This document shows positions 1 through 8,288 of a stretch of DNA of 64,000 bases, piece by piece. The position numbers and the translations under genes were made by a program. Under the pieces are notes generated by a model. The model was not told the DNA's origin and ran no database searches. It saw only the letters and a program-made list of their open reading frames with translations. The stretch comes from Microbacterium foliorum. GTDB taxonomy: Bacteria; Actinomycetota; Actinomycetes; Actinomycetales; Microbacteriaceae. The stretch is from the NCBI RefSeq assembly GCF_003367705.1, contig NZ_CP031425.1, positions 1,426,001-1,490,000 of the forward strand, in the 5' to 3' direction. Position 1 is the stretch's first letter. Each line of letters starts with the position of its first letter.

Positions 1-297
1 GACGAACTCCGACCAGGCGCCGAACGTGCCGCCGGTCGCGACGCGCTGTCCGACCGTCAGGGTGTCGACGCCCTCGCCGAGGGCATCCACGACGCCGAGG
101 GCCTCGGTGCCGGATGCGGCGGGGAGCTCGGGCTTGAATCCATAGGTGCCGCGGATCGTCCACAGGTCGTGGTTGTGGATCGGCGACAGGACGACGCGAA
201 GGCGGACCTGGCCGGGGCCGGGCTCCGGCGTCGAGCGCTCGGTGACCTCGAGGACGTCTTCGGGCTCGCCGAATGTGCGGTGCGTGAGTGTGCGCAT
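1..297 (-). CDS. Zinc-type alcohol dehydrogenase / quinone oxidoreductase, N-terminal 99 residues (cut by window edge)
   Basis: This is the amino-terminal part of a medium-chain dehydrogenase/reductase; the rest lies beyond position 1. The visible protein begins MRTLTHRTFGEPEDVLE and continues into the GroES-like fold typical of NADPH:quinone reductases, with SPIHNHDLWTIRG and GTEALGVVDALGEGVD in the family's usual places. The usual first zinc-ligand cysteine is absent (SPIHNHDL), which fits the quinone-reductase branch better than true alcohol dehydrogenases, but the remainder is needed to decide. It starts 44 bp downstream of ohr on the same strand, so it is probably the third gene of the ohrR-ohr unit. 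A role in handling reactive carbonyls or quinones under peroxide stress is inferred from that position only. Confidence 0.8.
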   Translation of the reverse strand, partial: MRTLTHRTFGEPEDVLEVTERSTPEPGPGQVRLRVVLSPIHNHDLWTIRGTYGFKPELPAASGTEALGVVDALGEGVDTLTVGQRVATGGTFGAWSEFV

Positions 298-341
298 GAT
301 GTGCTCCTTGTGGGATCTGTCGTGGGGTGGTCGGCGGCTGA

Positions 342-764
342 TCAGTCGTCGGAGACGGTGATCGCGACGTCGATGTTGCCGCGGGTCGCGTTGGAGTACG
401 GGCACACCTGATGCGCGGCGTCGGCGAGGGCCTGGGCCTGGTCGTGCGGGAGGTCGGGGATGACGACCTCGAGCTGCACGGCAAGGCCGAATCCGCCCTC
501 GCCGTTCGAGCCGATCTGCACACGCGCTCCGACGGACGAGTCGGTGATCTTGACCTTCTGCGTGCGGGCCACGCTCTGGAGCGCGGAGTGGAAGCATGCG
601 GCGTAGCCGGCGGCGAACAGCTGCTCGGGGTTCGCGCCGTCGCCGCTGCCGCCCATCTCCTTGGGAATGGCGAGGTCGAGCTCGAGGCGGCCGTCGCCCG
701 TGGCGACACGGCCGTCGCGGCCTGCTCCGGTGGCGAGTGCCTCGGCGGTGTAGAGAGCGTCCAT
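342..764 (-). CDS. ohr: Organic hydroperoxide resistance protein Ohr
   Basis: Ohr is a cytoplasmic thiol peroxidase that reduces organic hydroperoxides to alcohols, usually recycled by lipoyl proteins. The 140-residue product has the normal family length. Both catalytic cysteines are visible: the peroxidatic Cys in AACFHSAL near residue 57 and the resolving Cys in VCPYSNATRGN near residue 120. The N-terminal YTAEALATGAGRDGRV matches the conserved Ohr opening. It lies 59 bp downstream of the MarR-type regulator on the same strand, the classical ohrR-ohr arrangement. Ohr and OsmC share a fold, but the CPYSxATRGN motif is Ohr-specific. Confidence 0.95.
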   Translation of the reverse strand: MDALYTAEALATGAGRDGRVATGDGRLELDLAIPKEMGGSGDGANPEQLFAAGYAACFHSALQSVARTQKVKITDSSVGARVQIGSNGEGGFGLAVQLEVVIPDLPHDQAQALADAAHQVCPYSNATRGNIDVAITVSDD

Positions 765-823
765 CGTGTGGATTTCCTTCCGGTTGTGGTCTGTCAGCGC
801 GTGGTGCGCGGGGGAGTGAGGGT

Positions 824-1252
824 CTATGGGGTCTTCTGCAGCCGGGCCGTGAGCTCCTGCAGCTCGGCGATCAGGCGGTGGCGCTGGTCGTCGTCTTCCA
901 TGCCGGCGAGCGCGGCGACGGCCGAGTGCACGGGCGCGACCTCGGATCGCAGCGCAGTGCCCGCCTCGGTGAGGCCGACCGTGACGACGCGCTCATCGGC
1001 GACGCTGCGTGACTTGGTGACGTAGCCCGCCTGCTCCAGGCGACGCACGAGCGGGGAGAGCGTGCCCGAGTCGAGCTGCATGGCGTCGCCGAGCGAACCG
1101 ATCGTCTGCTCGCCCTCCATCCAGAGGATCGCGAGCACGAGGTACTGCGGGTACGTCAGGCCCCAGGGGGCGAGCAGGGTGCGGTACGCCTGCGTCGTCG
1201 CGCGGGCGGCGGAGTAGAGCGAGAAGCACACCATCTCATCGGTCACGGCCAT
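824..1252 (-). CDS. ohrR: MarR-family organic peroxide sensor OhrR
   Basis: This is a 142-residue MarR-family repressor. OhrR proteins bind a palindrome near the ohr promoter and release it when an N-terminal cysteine is oxidised by organic peroxide. A single cysteine is visible at residue 9 (MAVTDEMVCFSLYSAAR), where the sensing cysteine is expected. The winged helix follows, with LTYPQYLVLAILW, the recognition region GDAMQLDSGTLSPLVRRLE and the wing SRSVADERVV. ohr lies directly downstream. The ATG has an AATAAT box exactly 6 nt upstream and no Shine-Dalgarno sequence, so the transcript is probably leaderless. The overlap of operator and promoter predicts autoregulation. Confidence 0.93.
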   Translation of the reverse strand: MAVTDEMVCFSLYSAARATTQAYRTLLAPWGLTYPQYLVLAILWMEGEQTIGSLGDAMQLDSGTLSPLVRRLEQAGYVTKSRSVADERVVTVGLTEAGTALRSEVAPVHSAVAALAGMEDDDQRHRLIAELQELTARLQKTP

Positions 1253-1258
1253 GACATT

Positions 1259-1293
1259 ATTATTGCACGCGATTAGGTTGTGTACAACTTAAT
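1259..1293 (-). promoter_or_regulatory. ohrR-ohr promoter with overlapping palindromic OhrR operator
   Basis: On the minus strand a -35-like TTGTAC (1282-1287) and a -10 AATAAT (1259-1264) are separated by 17 bp, and the -10 lies 6 nt from the ohrR ATG. A near-perfect inverted repeat spans 1272-1293: arms ATTAGGTTGT and ACAACTTAAT around a GT centre, one mismatch over ten pairs. It covers the -35 box, so a bound dimer would block RNA polymerase. Calling it the OhrR site is inference from position and symmetry. Confidence 0.75.
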
Positions 1294-1339
1294 TGGCGAG
1301 GCGTAGCCGCCGATCACTCGAAAAGGTCGGCGGGTCGCG

Positions 1340-2131
1340 TCACGGGCGCACGGGAGGGAGCATCCGGTGCGAGAGCGCGCGCACCGAGCCCAGCCGTTGC
1401 CCGCCGCGGAGGAACAGTCCGATCGCCGTGAGGCGACGACGCAGACCCCACCAGCTCACCAGGGCGAGCGACTCGGAGACGATCGAGCCGCTCATCTTGG
1501 ACTCTCCGTGCACGCGCTCGACGAAGGTGATGGGCACTTCGACGACCCGCAGGCCGCGCTCGAGAGCGCGCCAGAGCAGGTCCACCTGGAAGCAGTACCC
1601 CTGGGAGGCCACGTGCGCGAGGTCGATGCGGCGCAGGGCGGCGGCGCTGAACACGCGGTAGCCGCCGGTGGAATCGCGCACGTCGATGCCGAGTGCGAGG
1701 CGAGCATAGAGGTTTCCGCCGCGACTCAGCACCTCGCGGTGGCGGGACCAGTTCAGCACGCGTCCGCCGGGCACCCAGCGCGAGCCGAGAACGAGATCGT
1801 GGTCGATCAGCTGCTCCACGAGCTTCGGGAGCTCCTCCGGACGGTGCGAGCCATCAGCGTCCATCTCGACGAGCGCCCAGTAGTCGCGTTCCAGTCCCCA
1901 CGCGAATCCGGCGAGGTACGCACCTCCGAGGCCGTTCTTCTCGGTGCGATGCAGGACGTCGACCTGAGGATGCCGCGCGGCCAGCGCATCTGCCAGCTCG
2001 CCCGTCCCATCGGGGGAGGCGTCGTCGACGATGAGGATGTCTGCGTCCGCCGCAGCGAGCACGCGAGTGACGATGCCCTCGAGGTTCTCGATCTCGTTGA
2101 ACGTCGGGATGATGACGAGCGTCTCGTTCAT
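1340..2131 (-). CDS. Family 2 glycosyltransferase, polyprenol-phosphate mannosyl/glycosyl synthase (Dpm1-like)
   Basis: Dpm1-type enzymes transfer a hexose from GDP-mannose or UDP-glucose to polyprenyl phosphate on the cytoplasmic membrane face, making the donor for extracytoplasmic transferases. The 263-residue protein shows the GT-A fold from the start: VIIPTFNEIENLEG, the nucleotide-binding DILIVDDASPDGTGELA and the metal-binding EMDADGSHRPEELPKL. STGGYRVFSAAAL and VPITFVERVHGESKM are typical of the dolichol-P-mannose synthase subgroup. No C-terminal membrane pair is evident, so it is the short soluble form. It is the last gene of the seven-gene surface operon, 19 bp after the sortase, and could supply the lipid-linked sugar used by the GT39-like enzyme at 4810-6819. 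The sugar cannot be read from sequence. Confidence 0.88.
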   Translation of the reverse strand: MNETLVIIPTFNEIENLEGIVTRVLAAADADILIVDDASPDGTGELADALAARHPQVDVLHRTEKNGLGGAYLAGFAWGLERDYWALVEMDADGSHRPEELPKLVEQLIDHDLVLGSRWVPGGRVLNWSRHREVLSRGGNLYARLALGIDVRDSTGGYRVFSAAALRRIDLAHVASQGYCFQVDLLWRALERGLRVVEVPITFVERVHGESKMSGSIVSESLALVSWWGLRRRLTAIGLFLRGGQRLGSVRALSHRMLPPVRP

Positions 2132-2150
2132 GGGTGGTCCTTTCGAGAGG

Positions 2151-2774
2151 TCAGACGCGGAGTTCCGCGAAGACGATGAGGTTGTCGAGGTAGTGGCCGG
2201 TCGAGGAATCGAAGATGCCCCCGCAGGTGATCAGGCGGAGCTCGGGGGCCGGCACGTTGCTGTAGACGGCATCGGTGGGGAACTCGGCCTTCGCCGACTG
2301 GGTCGAGCCGCTGACCGTGAACGTGAGGGTCGTGCCGTCGGCACGGGTGACGACGATGTCGTCGCCGGGGGACAGAGCACCGATGTCGGCGAAGACGGCC
2401 GGCGCGGTGGGGGAGTCCACATGGCCGGCGATGATCGCCGGACCGACCTGACCGGGCACGACTCCGCCGGAATACCACCCGGCGAGGTCGAAGTCGACAG
2501 GGGCGGCGAGGCGTCCGCTCCCATCGATCGCCAGATCCTCGAGCGCCGTGTCGACGCCGATCGCGGGGATCTGCACGCGAGTGGGAGGTGCGGTCTGGGC
2601 CTGTGGCTCCGGGGTCGACGGGTCTTGCAGACCACCCGCGGAGAAAGGGCCGGCCGGAGTCGGTGGCGCGGCGGGCACGGACTGCGCACCGATCGCACCG
2701 CACGCGCTCAGAAGCAGCGCGAGCACGAGAGCCCCCGCGGTGACGACAATTCGGGTCGCGCTGCTCCTGGACAT
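2151..2774 (-). CDS. Class F-type sortase with lipoprotein-like signal
   Basis: Sortases cut a C-terminal sorting signal and join surface proteins to the cell wall or to each other. The 207-residue product has an N-terminal membrane segment ending in a lipobox-like LLLSACG (Cys near residue 25), a proline-rich linker, then a sortase domain of class E/F type. The catalytic His is in AIIAGHVDS and the catalytic Cys in LRLITCGGIFD. The conserved Arg is less clear: the stretch after the Cys reads SSTGHYLDNLIVFA. Its start overlaps the stop of the GH8-like gene (TGATG). No clear LPXTG-type substrate is encoded in the window, so its client is unknown; the neighbouring DUF4397 protein is a candidate by position only. 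Confidence 0.85.
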   Translation of the reverse strand: MSRSSATRIVVTAGALVLALLLSACGAIGAQSVPAAPPTPAGPFSAGGLQDPSTPEPQAQTAPPTRVQIPAIGVDTALEDLAIDGSGRLAAPVDFDLAGWYSGGVVPGQVGPAIIAGHVDSPTAPAVFADIGALSPGDDIVVTRADGTTLTFTVSGSTQSAKAEFPTDAVYSNVPAPELRLITCGGIFDSSTGHYLDNLIVFAELRV

Positions 2775-3931
2775 CAGAGCTCTCCCGTCGCGCAGCCACC
2801 GAGGGCGTCATCCGTGAGCATCGCGGTGGACAGCATCACCCAGGCGGCGCCGTAGTAGGTCGGGTACTCGGCGGCGAGCTCTGCCGCGCGTTCGAGGTCG
2901 GAGGTGGCCGCGGACTCGTCGCCCGAGGCCTTCGCCGAGGCGGCGCGTGCGGCGAAGCCGAGCGGGGACTGCTCCTCCACCAGCGCGCCGCCCCCGAGGT
3001 CGAGGCGCGACTTGACGTCGTCCTCGCGGTCGAGTGTCGCGAGCGGCCGGCCGGCGAGCGCGACGTCGGCCGGTGCGCATGACTCCGCGTAGCGCAGCAT
3101 CAGGCGCGGCGCATCGAAGCCGTACTGCACCGGATCACCGCCGCCTCGTGGACCCGGCATCGGTTCGACGAGTCCATCCGTGTGCACCTGTGCCCAATCG
3201 GGCGGCAGGTCGGTCGCTTCGAAGATGTCGGTGGTCACCGCGGCGCTGCCCGCCTGCAGCTCGTCCCAACGGGGATCGCCGGTGGCGGCGCTCAGCACCT
3301 CGAACGTCACGGGCGAGGCGTAGCTCGGGTTGTAGGCGTAGGGCTCGCGATCCGCTGCCCACAGCCCGGGGAGGAGGATCCGGCCCTGCGCCGTCTCGAC
3401 GGTCATCCGATCGGCGATCGTGGTGGCGAGTGCCACACCATCGTCATGGAGGTCGGACCGCCCGAAGCGGTCGCCGGCGAGCACGAGCGCCCGTGCGGCG
3501 TCGAGGTCGGCATCGGAAGCCGGCTCGTCGTCGACGACCTCGCCCTCGTCCCAGCGCCACGCGAGAAGTCCGTCCGGGCGTACGAGCTCGTGCTGCGTCC
3601 ACGACCAGATCTCGTCGAACCGCTGCTCGTCCTCCGCGACGACGGCGGCGAACAGGCCATAGGCCTGGCCCTCGCTCACCGTGTCTCCGCCCTCGTCGTG
3701 GCGCACCACGCGTCCATCCTCGACCCAGTCGTCGAGGAACGAGGTGGCGAGCGATGACGCGTCGAGCTCAGGGGCTCCGTCTCCTGACGGGGGAAGCGCC
3801 GTCGAAGTGGCTTCAGGCCCCGCATCCGGAGGCCCGTGGTCGGAAGAGCTCACGCCGACGGCCACCACGGCGGTGCCGGCGGTCACCAGCACCGCCCCGG
3901 CCGCGACGGCGATCAAGGTGGACCGACGCAT
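2774..3931 (-). CDS. Glycoside hydrolase family 8-like protein, membrane-anchored
   Basis: GH8 enzymes include endo-glucanases such as BcsZ of cellulose synthase operons, which trim nascent glucan. The 385-residue protein has an N-terminal membrane anchor or signal (residues about 5-28) and a Ser/Pro-rich linker, then an alpha/alpha-barrel domain. GH8 landmarks are DTVSEGQAYGLFAAV with the expected acid Glu, RPDGLLAWRW, and PASDADLDAARALVLAG with the conserved Asp. Start and stop codons overlap both neighbours, so it is translationally coupled inside the surface operon. Placement near a processive GT2 parallels the bcsA-bcsZ pairing, which suggests trimming or release of a beta-glucan-like polymer outside the membrane; that role is inference. 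Confidence 0.8.
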   Translation of the reverse strand: MRRSTLIAVAAGAVLVTAGTAVVAVGVSSSDHGPPDAGPEATSTALPPSGDGAPELDASSLATSFLDDWVEDGRVVRHDEGGDTVSEGQAYGLFAAVVAEDEQRFDEIWSWTQHELVRPDGLLAWRWDEGEVVDDEPASDADLDAARALVLAGDRFGRSDLHDDGVALATTIADRMTVETAQGRILLPGLWAADREPYAYNPSYASPVTFEVLSAATGDPRWDELQAGSAAVTTDIFEATDLPPDWAQVHTDGLVEPMPGPRGGGDPVQYGFDAPRLMLRYAESCAPADVALAGRPLATLDREDDVKSRLDLGGGALVEEQSPLGFAARAASAKASGDESAATSDLERAAELAAEYPTYYGAAWVMLSTAMLTDDALGGCATGEL

Positions 3932-4770
3932 CAGAGAGCCTCGCCGAGGCGCTTCGCCGGCGCGACAGAGTTCGCGGCGTCGGAACCGAGGTATCCGCCG
4001 CCGGTGTCGACGCCGCCATCCGGCACGTCACCGACAGAAGAGCTGTCCAGGACCGGGAGAATGGTGAGTCCGCCGTCGGAGGTGTCGAGGACGAACAGCG
4101 TCGTCACGCTCCCCGGCGAGACGGAGACCTCGGCGGTGTCGGCGACACCCTTCCCTTTCAGGTCCAGCGTCCAGTCGCCGGCGGGGATCTCGGCGTAACC
4201 GGTGGCCGAGCCGGCCTTGGCGTCGCGGGCGATGGCATCTCCCTGCGTGGTCGTGACATCGACCTCGGGCGTGAGGGTCGATGCCTGGATGAGCCGGATG
4301 CGTGCGGCTCCCGTGGCGGGCTCGGTCAGATCGTCATCGAAGGCGCGTACCTGCAGATCGTCGGTCTGCCCGTAGGCCGCCACAGTCGTCGCCGTGCCGC
4401 TCTCGATCGTCACGGTCTCGGAGATGACGGGGACGCTCGATCCCGAGGCCCCGGCCGGCACCATGCTCACGGTGTAGCTGCCCGCGGGGAGTTCCCGATA
4501 GTCGGACACATCTCCGTAGCCCACGCCATCGAGCTCGAACAGGGTCGAGCCGCCGCTGACCGCCGAGACGCGCACGTCCACGGACTTCGTGTCGGGCGAG
4601 AGATGGCCGAGTCGCAGCCAGCCGGCCTGACCCGATGTGGCGGCGGGCACCGCGGCGCTCTCGGCCGTCGTGGCTGCGGTCGACGACAGCGGGGCGGCGA
4701 CCAGCATCAGCAGTGCCGTCGCGCCGGTTGCCATGGCGATGTTCAGGCGCGAGGATCGTGAGTTCTTCAT
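3931..4770 (-). CDS. DUF4397 domain secreted protein
   Basis: The 279-residue protein has a Sec signal peptide (basic MKNSRSSRLNIAM, then a hydrophobic stretch ending near APLSSTAATTA). Two beta-rich segments of the DUF4397 type follow: WLRLGHLSPDTKSVDVRV, ELPAGSYTVSMVPAG, then AARIRLIQASTLTPEVDV and EIPAGDWTLDLKG. DUF4397 proteins are extracellular with no assigned reaction. There is no LPXTG-like motif, C-terminal membrane helix or positive tail; the C-terminus is a Gly/Asp-rich tail ending in KRLGEAL. It is coupled to the GH8-like gene by an overlapping stop/start. Its place in an operon with a sortase suggests a structural or sugar-binding surface role, but that is not shown. Confidence 0.85.
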   Translation of the reverse strand: MKNSRSSRLNIAMATGATALLMLVAAPLSSTAATTAESAAVPAATSGQAGWLRLGHLSPDTKSVDVRVSAVSGGSTLFELDGVGYGDVSDYRELPAGSYTVSMVPAGASGSSVPVISETVTIESGTATTVAAYGQTDDLQVRAFDDDLTEPATGAARIRLIQASTLTPEVDVTTTQGDAIARDAKAGSATGYAEIPAGDWTLDLKGKGVADTAEVSVSPGSVTTLFVLDTSDGGLTILPVLDSSSVGDVPDGGVDTGGGYLGSDAANSVAPAKRLGEAL

Positions 4771-4809
4771 GATGTGCTCCTTCGATGGGGTTCGTGCGGG
4801 TATCGGTTG

Positions 4810-6819
4810 TCAGGGCAGCGTGGGCTGCACTGAGACGGAGTAGCGGAGGACGACGCTGTCGCCGTCGATCTCGACGGATGACGGCGCGTACGTGCCCTGG
4901 AGGGTGTCGACGAGCTCTCGCGCCTCGGGGCTGAGCCCGCCGTCGACGACGGTGGGCGCCGCCGCGATCGTCGAGAGGGACACCTGACGGAAAGCGAGAC
5001 CTTCCTCTCCGTCCACGATCGGGAAGCCGGACACGCTCACCGAACCGGAGCCGGCGAGAGTGGCCAGAACGGCGACGATCCGCTCGTCGACCTGCCCTGC
5101 GGTGAGGCGGTCGCGATCGTCTGCACTCAGCTGCACCTCCGGGTTCGTCGCGAGGGCCGAGCCCAGAGTCGTGCGATCCTGCACGGCGGCTTCCTGGGAT
5201 GCGGCGGCCTGCTCCGCGCCGTCGATCGTCACCCGACGTACGTCGACCGCCTGCGTGCCTTCGCCGAACGTGGCGACGACCACGGAGTTGTCGATCGCCT
5301 CCTGCACCTGCGGGAAAGCACCGGGGAAGGTGCGCATCGAGTCGGTGGTGACCACGTAGTCGGCGTCGCGCCAGCCGTTCGGCGAGTCGGCCTGCACGGC
5401 GGGGTCGGTGTCGAGCTTGTAGTACCAGATCACGTTGTCGCGGTCCCAGCCGGCCTTCACCAGGTCGACCCACATCGCATCGTCGACGATCACGCGCTGG
5501 TCGGTCGACGCGTTCTCGATGAGCCACTCCTGCGCTCCCCGCAGCGGCTCGTCGAGGTCGGCGAGCACGAATCCGCGCAGCTGCGCGGTCCACAGCGGAG
5601 CGGCGACGACGGCGCCGATCGCCGCCACGGCGACGGCCCCGATGGCGAGGGGTCTCCTGCTCGCACCTCGGCGGCGGATGCGGGCGACAGCCGCATCGAG
5701 GACACCGGCGATCAGCAGAGCGCCGAACGGGATGAGCATGATCACGTACGGCACCGGGAGATACCCGCCGGGACGGAACATGAAGACCGTCATCGCGAGC
5801 ACGAGCACCGCGTACGGACGAAGTCGGGGGAGGAGGAGTGCCGCCGCGGCAGCGAGGAGGCTGAGCACGATGAACACCGGATCCAGCTGCCACCACATGC
5901 CCAGCGTCCGGTTGATCAGAGAATCGGGATCGGTGATCGAGCCGCTGCCCTCTCGCGAGCCCAGCTGGAAGGTGATGCCCTCGATCAGGCTGACGCGGTC
6001 AGCGCCGGCGAGAAGCTCACCCTTGACCGCCGCGAGGAGCAGATAGCTCCCGCCGATCAGCACCAGCACGCTGGCTGCGACCGAGAGCGTGTAGCGACGG
6101 GTCTCCTTGCGAGACGAGCGCACCATGACCCAGATCAGGATCGGCAGCGCGAGCAGGAAGGTCTCCTTGGTCAGCACCGAGATGCCGAAGGCCGCGGCAG
6201 ATCCCGCGAAGGCCGCGAGCTGACCCCGACGGTTGGTCGCGAGGAAGAAGGCGAGCAGGAACCACGGCACCGCGACGTTGTCGAGGTACACGGTGCGATG
6301 GAACTGCACGGCGAGGGGAGACAGAGCGAAGATGATGCCGGTGGCTGCCGCCGCGCCCCGGGACATGCCCAATCGGCGGGCCAGTGCCCACAGCACGGCG
6401 ACCGAGATCAGAGCGGCGACCAGGACGGCTTCACGGCCGGCCAGCACGGCGATGTCCCACCGCTCGAAGGCGCCGGTGAGCTGCGTGTACCCGGCGATCT
6501 GCAGCCACCCCAGAGGGGGATGGTCGTACCAATAGGTGTAGTGGGCGAGCTCGCCGAGGTGTGTCACCGCCCAGGCCTGCGCGGTGTATGTACCCTCGTC
6601 GTCGATGCGCTGCGGGGCGCCGCCGACGTTCAGGAAGTTGACGATCGCGCTGACGACCAGCACTGGCACCAGCCAGAGCAGATCGCGTGCGTGGGTGCGC
6701 ACCCAGTCGGCCGCGCGACGACGCGCGCCGCCGAGACCGCGGGGGGACGGCGCGTCGCCGGGTGTCGTGACGGCGTCCGTGCGGTCGGGCTGTACGGGCT
6801 TCTCGAGCGTGGTGCTCAT
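4810..6819 (-). CDS. ArnT/GT39-like integral membrane glycosyltransferase
   Basis: This is a 669-residue polytopic membrane protein of the polyprenyl-phosphate-sugar-dependent transferase class (GT39/GT83, PMT/ArnT-like), which moves a sugar to an acceptor on the outer membrane face. A first helix is followed by an extracytoplasmic loop carrying the acidic motif PQRIDDEGTYTAQAW, the expected catalytic position. HPPLGWLQIAGY matches the family's second loop. Roughly ten hydrophobic helices occupy residues 45-420, followed by a large soluble C-terminal domain. The ATG at 6819 is chosen because it overlaps the stop of the GT2 gene by 4 bp (ATGA); the open frame extends further upstream inside GT2. 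The donor probably comes from the Dpm1-like enzyme at 1340-2131, and the acceptor is unknown. Confidence 0.85.
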   Translation of the reverse strand: MSTTLEKPVQPDRTDAVTTPGDAPSPRGLGGARRRAADWVRTHARDLLWLVPVLVVSAIVNFLNVGGAPQRIDDEGTYTAQAWAVTHLGELAHYTYWYDHPPLGWLQIAGYTQLTGAFERWDIAVLAGREAVLVAALISVAVLWALARRLGMSRGAAAATGIIFALSPLAVQFHRTVYLDNVAVPWFLLAFFLATNRRGQLAAFAGSAAAFGISVLTKETFLLALPILIWVMVRSSRKETRRYTLSVAASVLVLIGGSYLLLAAVKGELLAGADRVSLIEGITFQLGSREGSGSITDPDSLINRTLGMWWQLDPVFIVLSLLAAAAALLLPRLRPYAVLVLAMTVFMFRPGGYLPVPYVIMLIPFGALLIAGVLDAAVARIRRRGASRRPLAIGAVAVAAIGAVVAAPLWTAQLRGFVLADLDEPLRGAQEWLIENASTDQRVIVDDAMWVDLVKAGWDRDNVIWYYKLDTDPAVQADSPNGWRDADYVVTTDSMRTFPGAFPQVQEAIDNSVVVATFGEGTQAVDVRRVTIDGAEQAAASQEAAVQDRTTLGSALATNPEVQLSADDRDRLTAGQVDERIVAVLATLAGSGSVSVSGFPIVDGEEGLAFRQVSLSTIAAAPTVVDGGLSPEARELVDTLQGTYAPSSVEIDGDSVVLRYSVSVQPTLP

Positions 6820-8288
6820 GCCGTCACCTCCTGTGCGACAGGGGTCGCTGTGACGCGGGCGGGGCTCGCCCCGTCGTCGCGGTGTGCGCCGGTGTGCTCG
6901 GTCTTCTCCCAGCCGCGCTCGCCGCGCAGTTCGCGGAAGACCGCACGCATGGCCGCACCGGCCAGCAGCACCTGGAAGGGGATCGTCCCGAGTACCAGTC
7001 GCACGTAGTCGACGGCGCGGACCTTCTGTCCGTACAGCCTGCCGAACTCGCCGAGTCCGGCGATCTCGACGGCGACCGTGACGATGGTGGGAGCCAGCGG
7101 GATGAAAGTGAGCAGCGCCACGAGTGTGGGCACCTTCACGACGAGGATGAGGAACAGCGAGAGCGGGATCAGCAGACCCGTCGTCGCCTGCAGGAAAGGC
7201 ATCGCCAGCATGTAGCGCGCGAACAGCCGCTGCCCACGAGTGGGCAGGGCGCGCCATTCGCCCTTGCGCAGGACCTGCAGGAATCCCTGATTCCAGCGCG
7301 TGCGCTGCTTGTAGAAGGACTTCAGCGTGCCGGGAGTCTCCTCGCGGGTGACGTACTCGGGGCTGTATGCGACGACCACCTTCTCGCCCTGACTCGACAG
7401 CCGCACGCCGAGTTCGCAGTCCTCGGCGAGGCACTCTGCATCCCAGCCGTGGTTGTACTCGAGCGCGTCGCGCGTGACGAACACCGTGTTTCCGCCGAGA
7501 GGGATGAAGTTCGCTCCCGCATGGAAGTGCAGACGCGAGCGGAACCAGAAGTAGTACTCGAGCACGTTCCGCAGAGACCACCAGGAGCTGCGGAAGTTCA
7601 TCAGCTGCACGCCGCCCTGCACGACGGTGGCACCGCTTTCGGTGAAGCGCGAATCGATATGGCGCAGGAGTTCGGGGTGCACTTCGTCCTCGGCGTCGAA
7701 CACTCCCACTATCGACCCGGTGGCATACGCGAGAGCGCGGTTCAGTGCTTTCGGCTTGTTCTTGGGGACGCTGTCGTCGACGACCACCTCGATGCGGTCG
7801 GGATGCCGGTCGGCAGCGGCTCGCACGACCGCCGCTGTGCCGGGGTCGTCATCGCCGACGATCGCGATGATCTGCACGTCGGGGTGGGTCTGCGCGGCCA
7901 GTGCGTCGAGGGTCTGGCCCATGACCTCCTCCTCGTGCCTTCCCGGCACGAGGAGAGTGAAGGTGTGCTGCGGAGCCTGGGGCTCCTTCGAGAACGCCGT
8001 GCTGTCGTAGGTGCTCTTGGAACGCCAGGCGTACAGCATCCACCACAGAGTGGTCACGGCGATCGCGGTGAGCGACAGAGCCACGAGGACGAGCCCGGAG
8101 TACCCCACGATCGCAGCCCAGTCGACGCCGGCGGTGCTCTGCGACGTGTCGATGAGCCCGGGGTCGAGGACGTCGCGGTTGGGTACGCCCTGCGGAACCG
8201 GTGCCTGATCGGGTGCGGGCGTCAGCAGGGGATCCGGAGCGGGATCGCTCTCGAAGCGGCGAGGGATGAGGGAGGAGTGGGCGGTCAT
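6816..8288 (-). CDS. Processive family 2 glycosyltransferase (BcsA/hyaluronan synthase-like)
   Basis: This 490-residue membrane transferase has the D, D, D, QxxRW signature of processive beta-glycan synthases: the VGDDD site, the metal-binding FDAEDE, the base in LAEDCELGVRL and QRTRWNQGF. A single helix precedes the GT-A domain (about residues 60-85), and three or four follow it (about residues 365-460), the arrangement of cellulose and poly-GlcNAc synthases. There is no PilZ domain. The ATG at 8288 is chosen over upstream in-frame codons because it gives a 4-bp overlap with gtrA. With the GH8-like enzyme encoded downstream, a secreted beta-linked polymer is the simplest reading; the sugar cannot be told from sequence. 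Confidence 0.85.
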   Translation of the reverse strand: MTAHSSLIPRRFESDPAPDPLLTPAPDQAPVPQGVPNRDVLDPGLIDTSQSTAGVDWAAIVGYSGLVLVALSLTAIAVTTLWWMLYAWRSKSTYDSTAFSKEPQAPQHTFTLLVPGRHEEEVMGQTLDALAAQTHPDVQIIAIVGDDDPGTAAVVRAAADRHPDRIEVVVDDSVPKNKPKALNRALAYATGSIVGVFDAEDEVHPELLRHIDSRFTESGATVVQGGVQLMNFRSSWWSLRNVLEYYFWFRSRLHFHAGANFIPLGGNTVFVTRDALEYNHGWDAECLAEDCELGVRLSSQGEKVVVAYSPEYVTREETPGTLKSFYKQRTRWNQGFLQVLRKGEWRALPTRGQRLFARYMLAMPFLQATTGLLIPLSLFLILVVKVPTLVALLTFIPLAPTIVTVAVEIAGLGEFGRLYGQKVRAVDYVRLVLGTIPFQVLLAGAAMRAVFRELRGERGWEKTEHTGAHRDDGASPARVTATPVAQEVTA

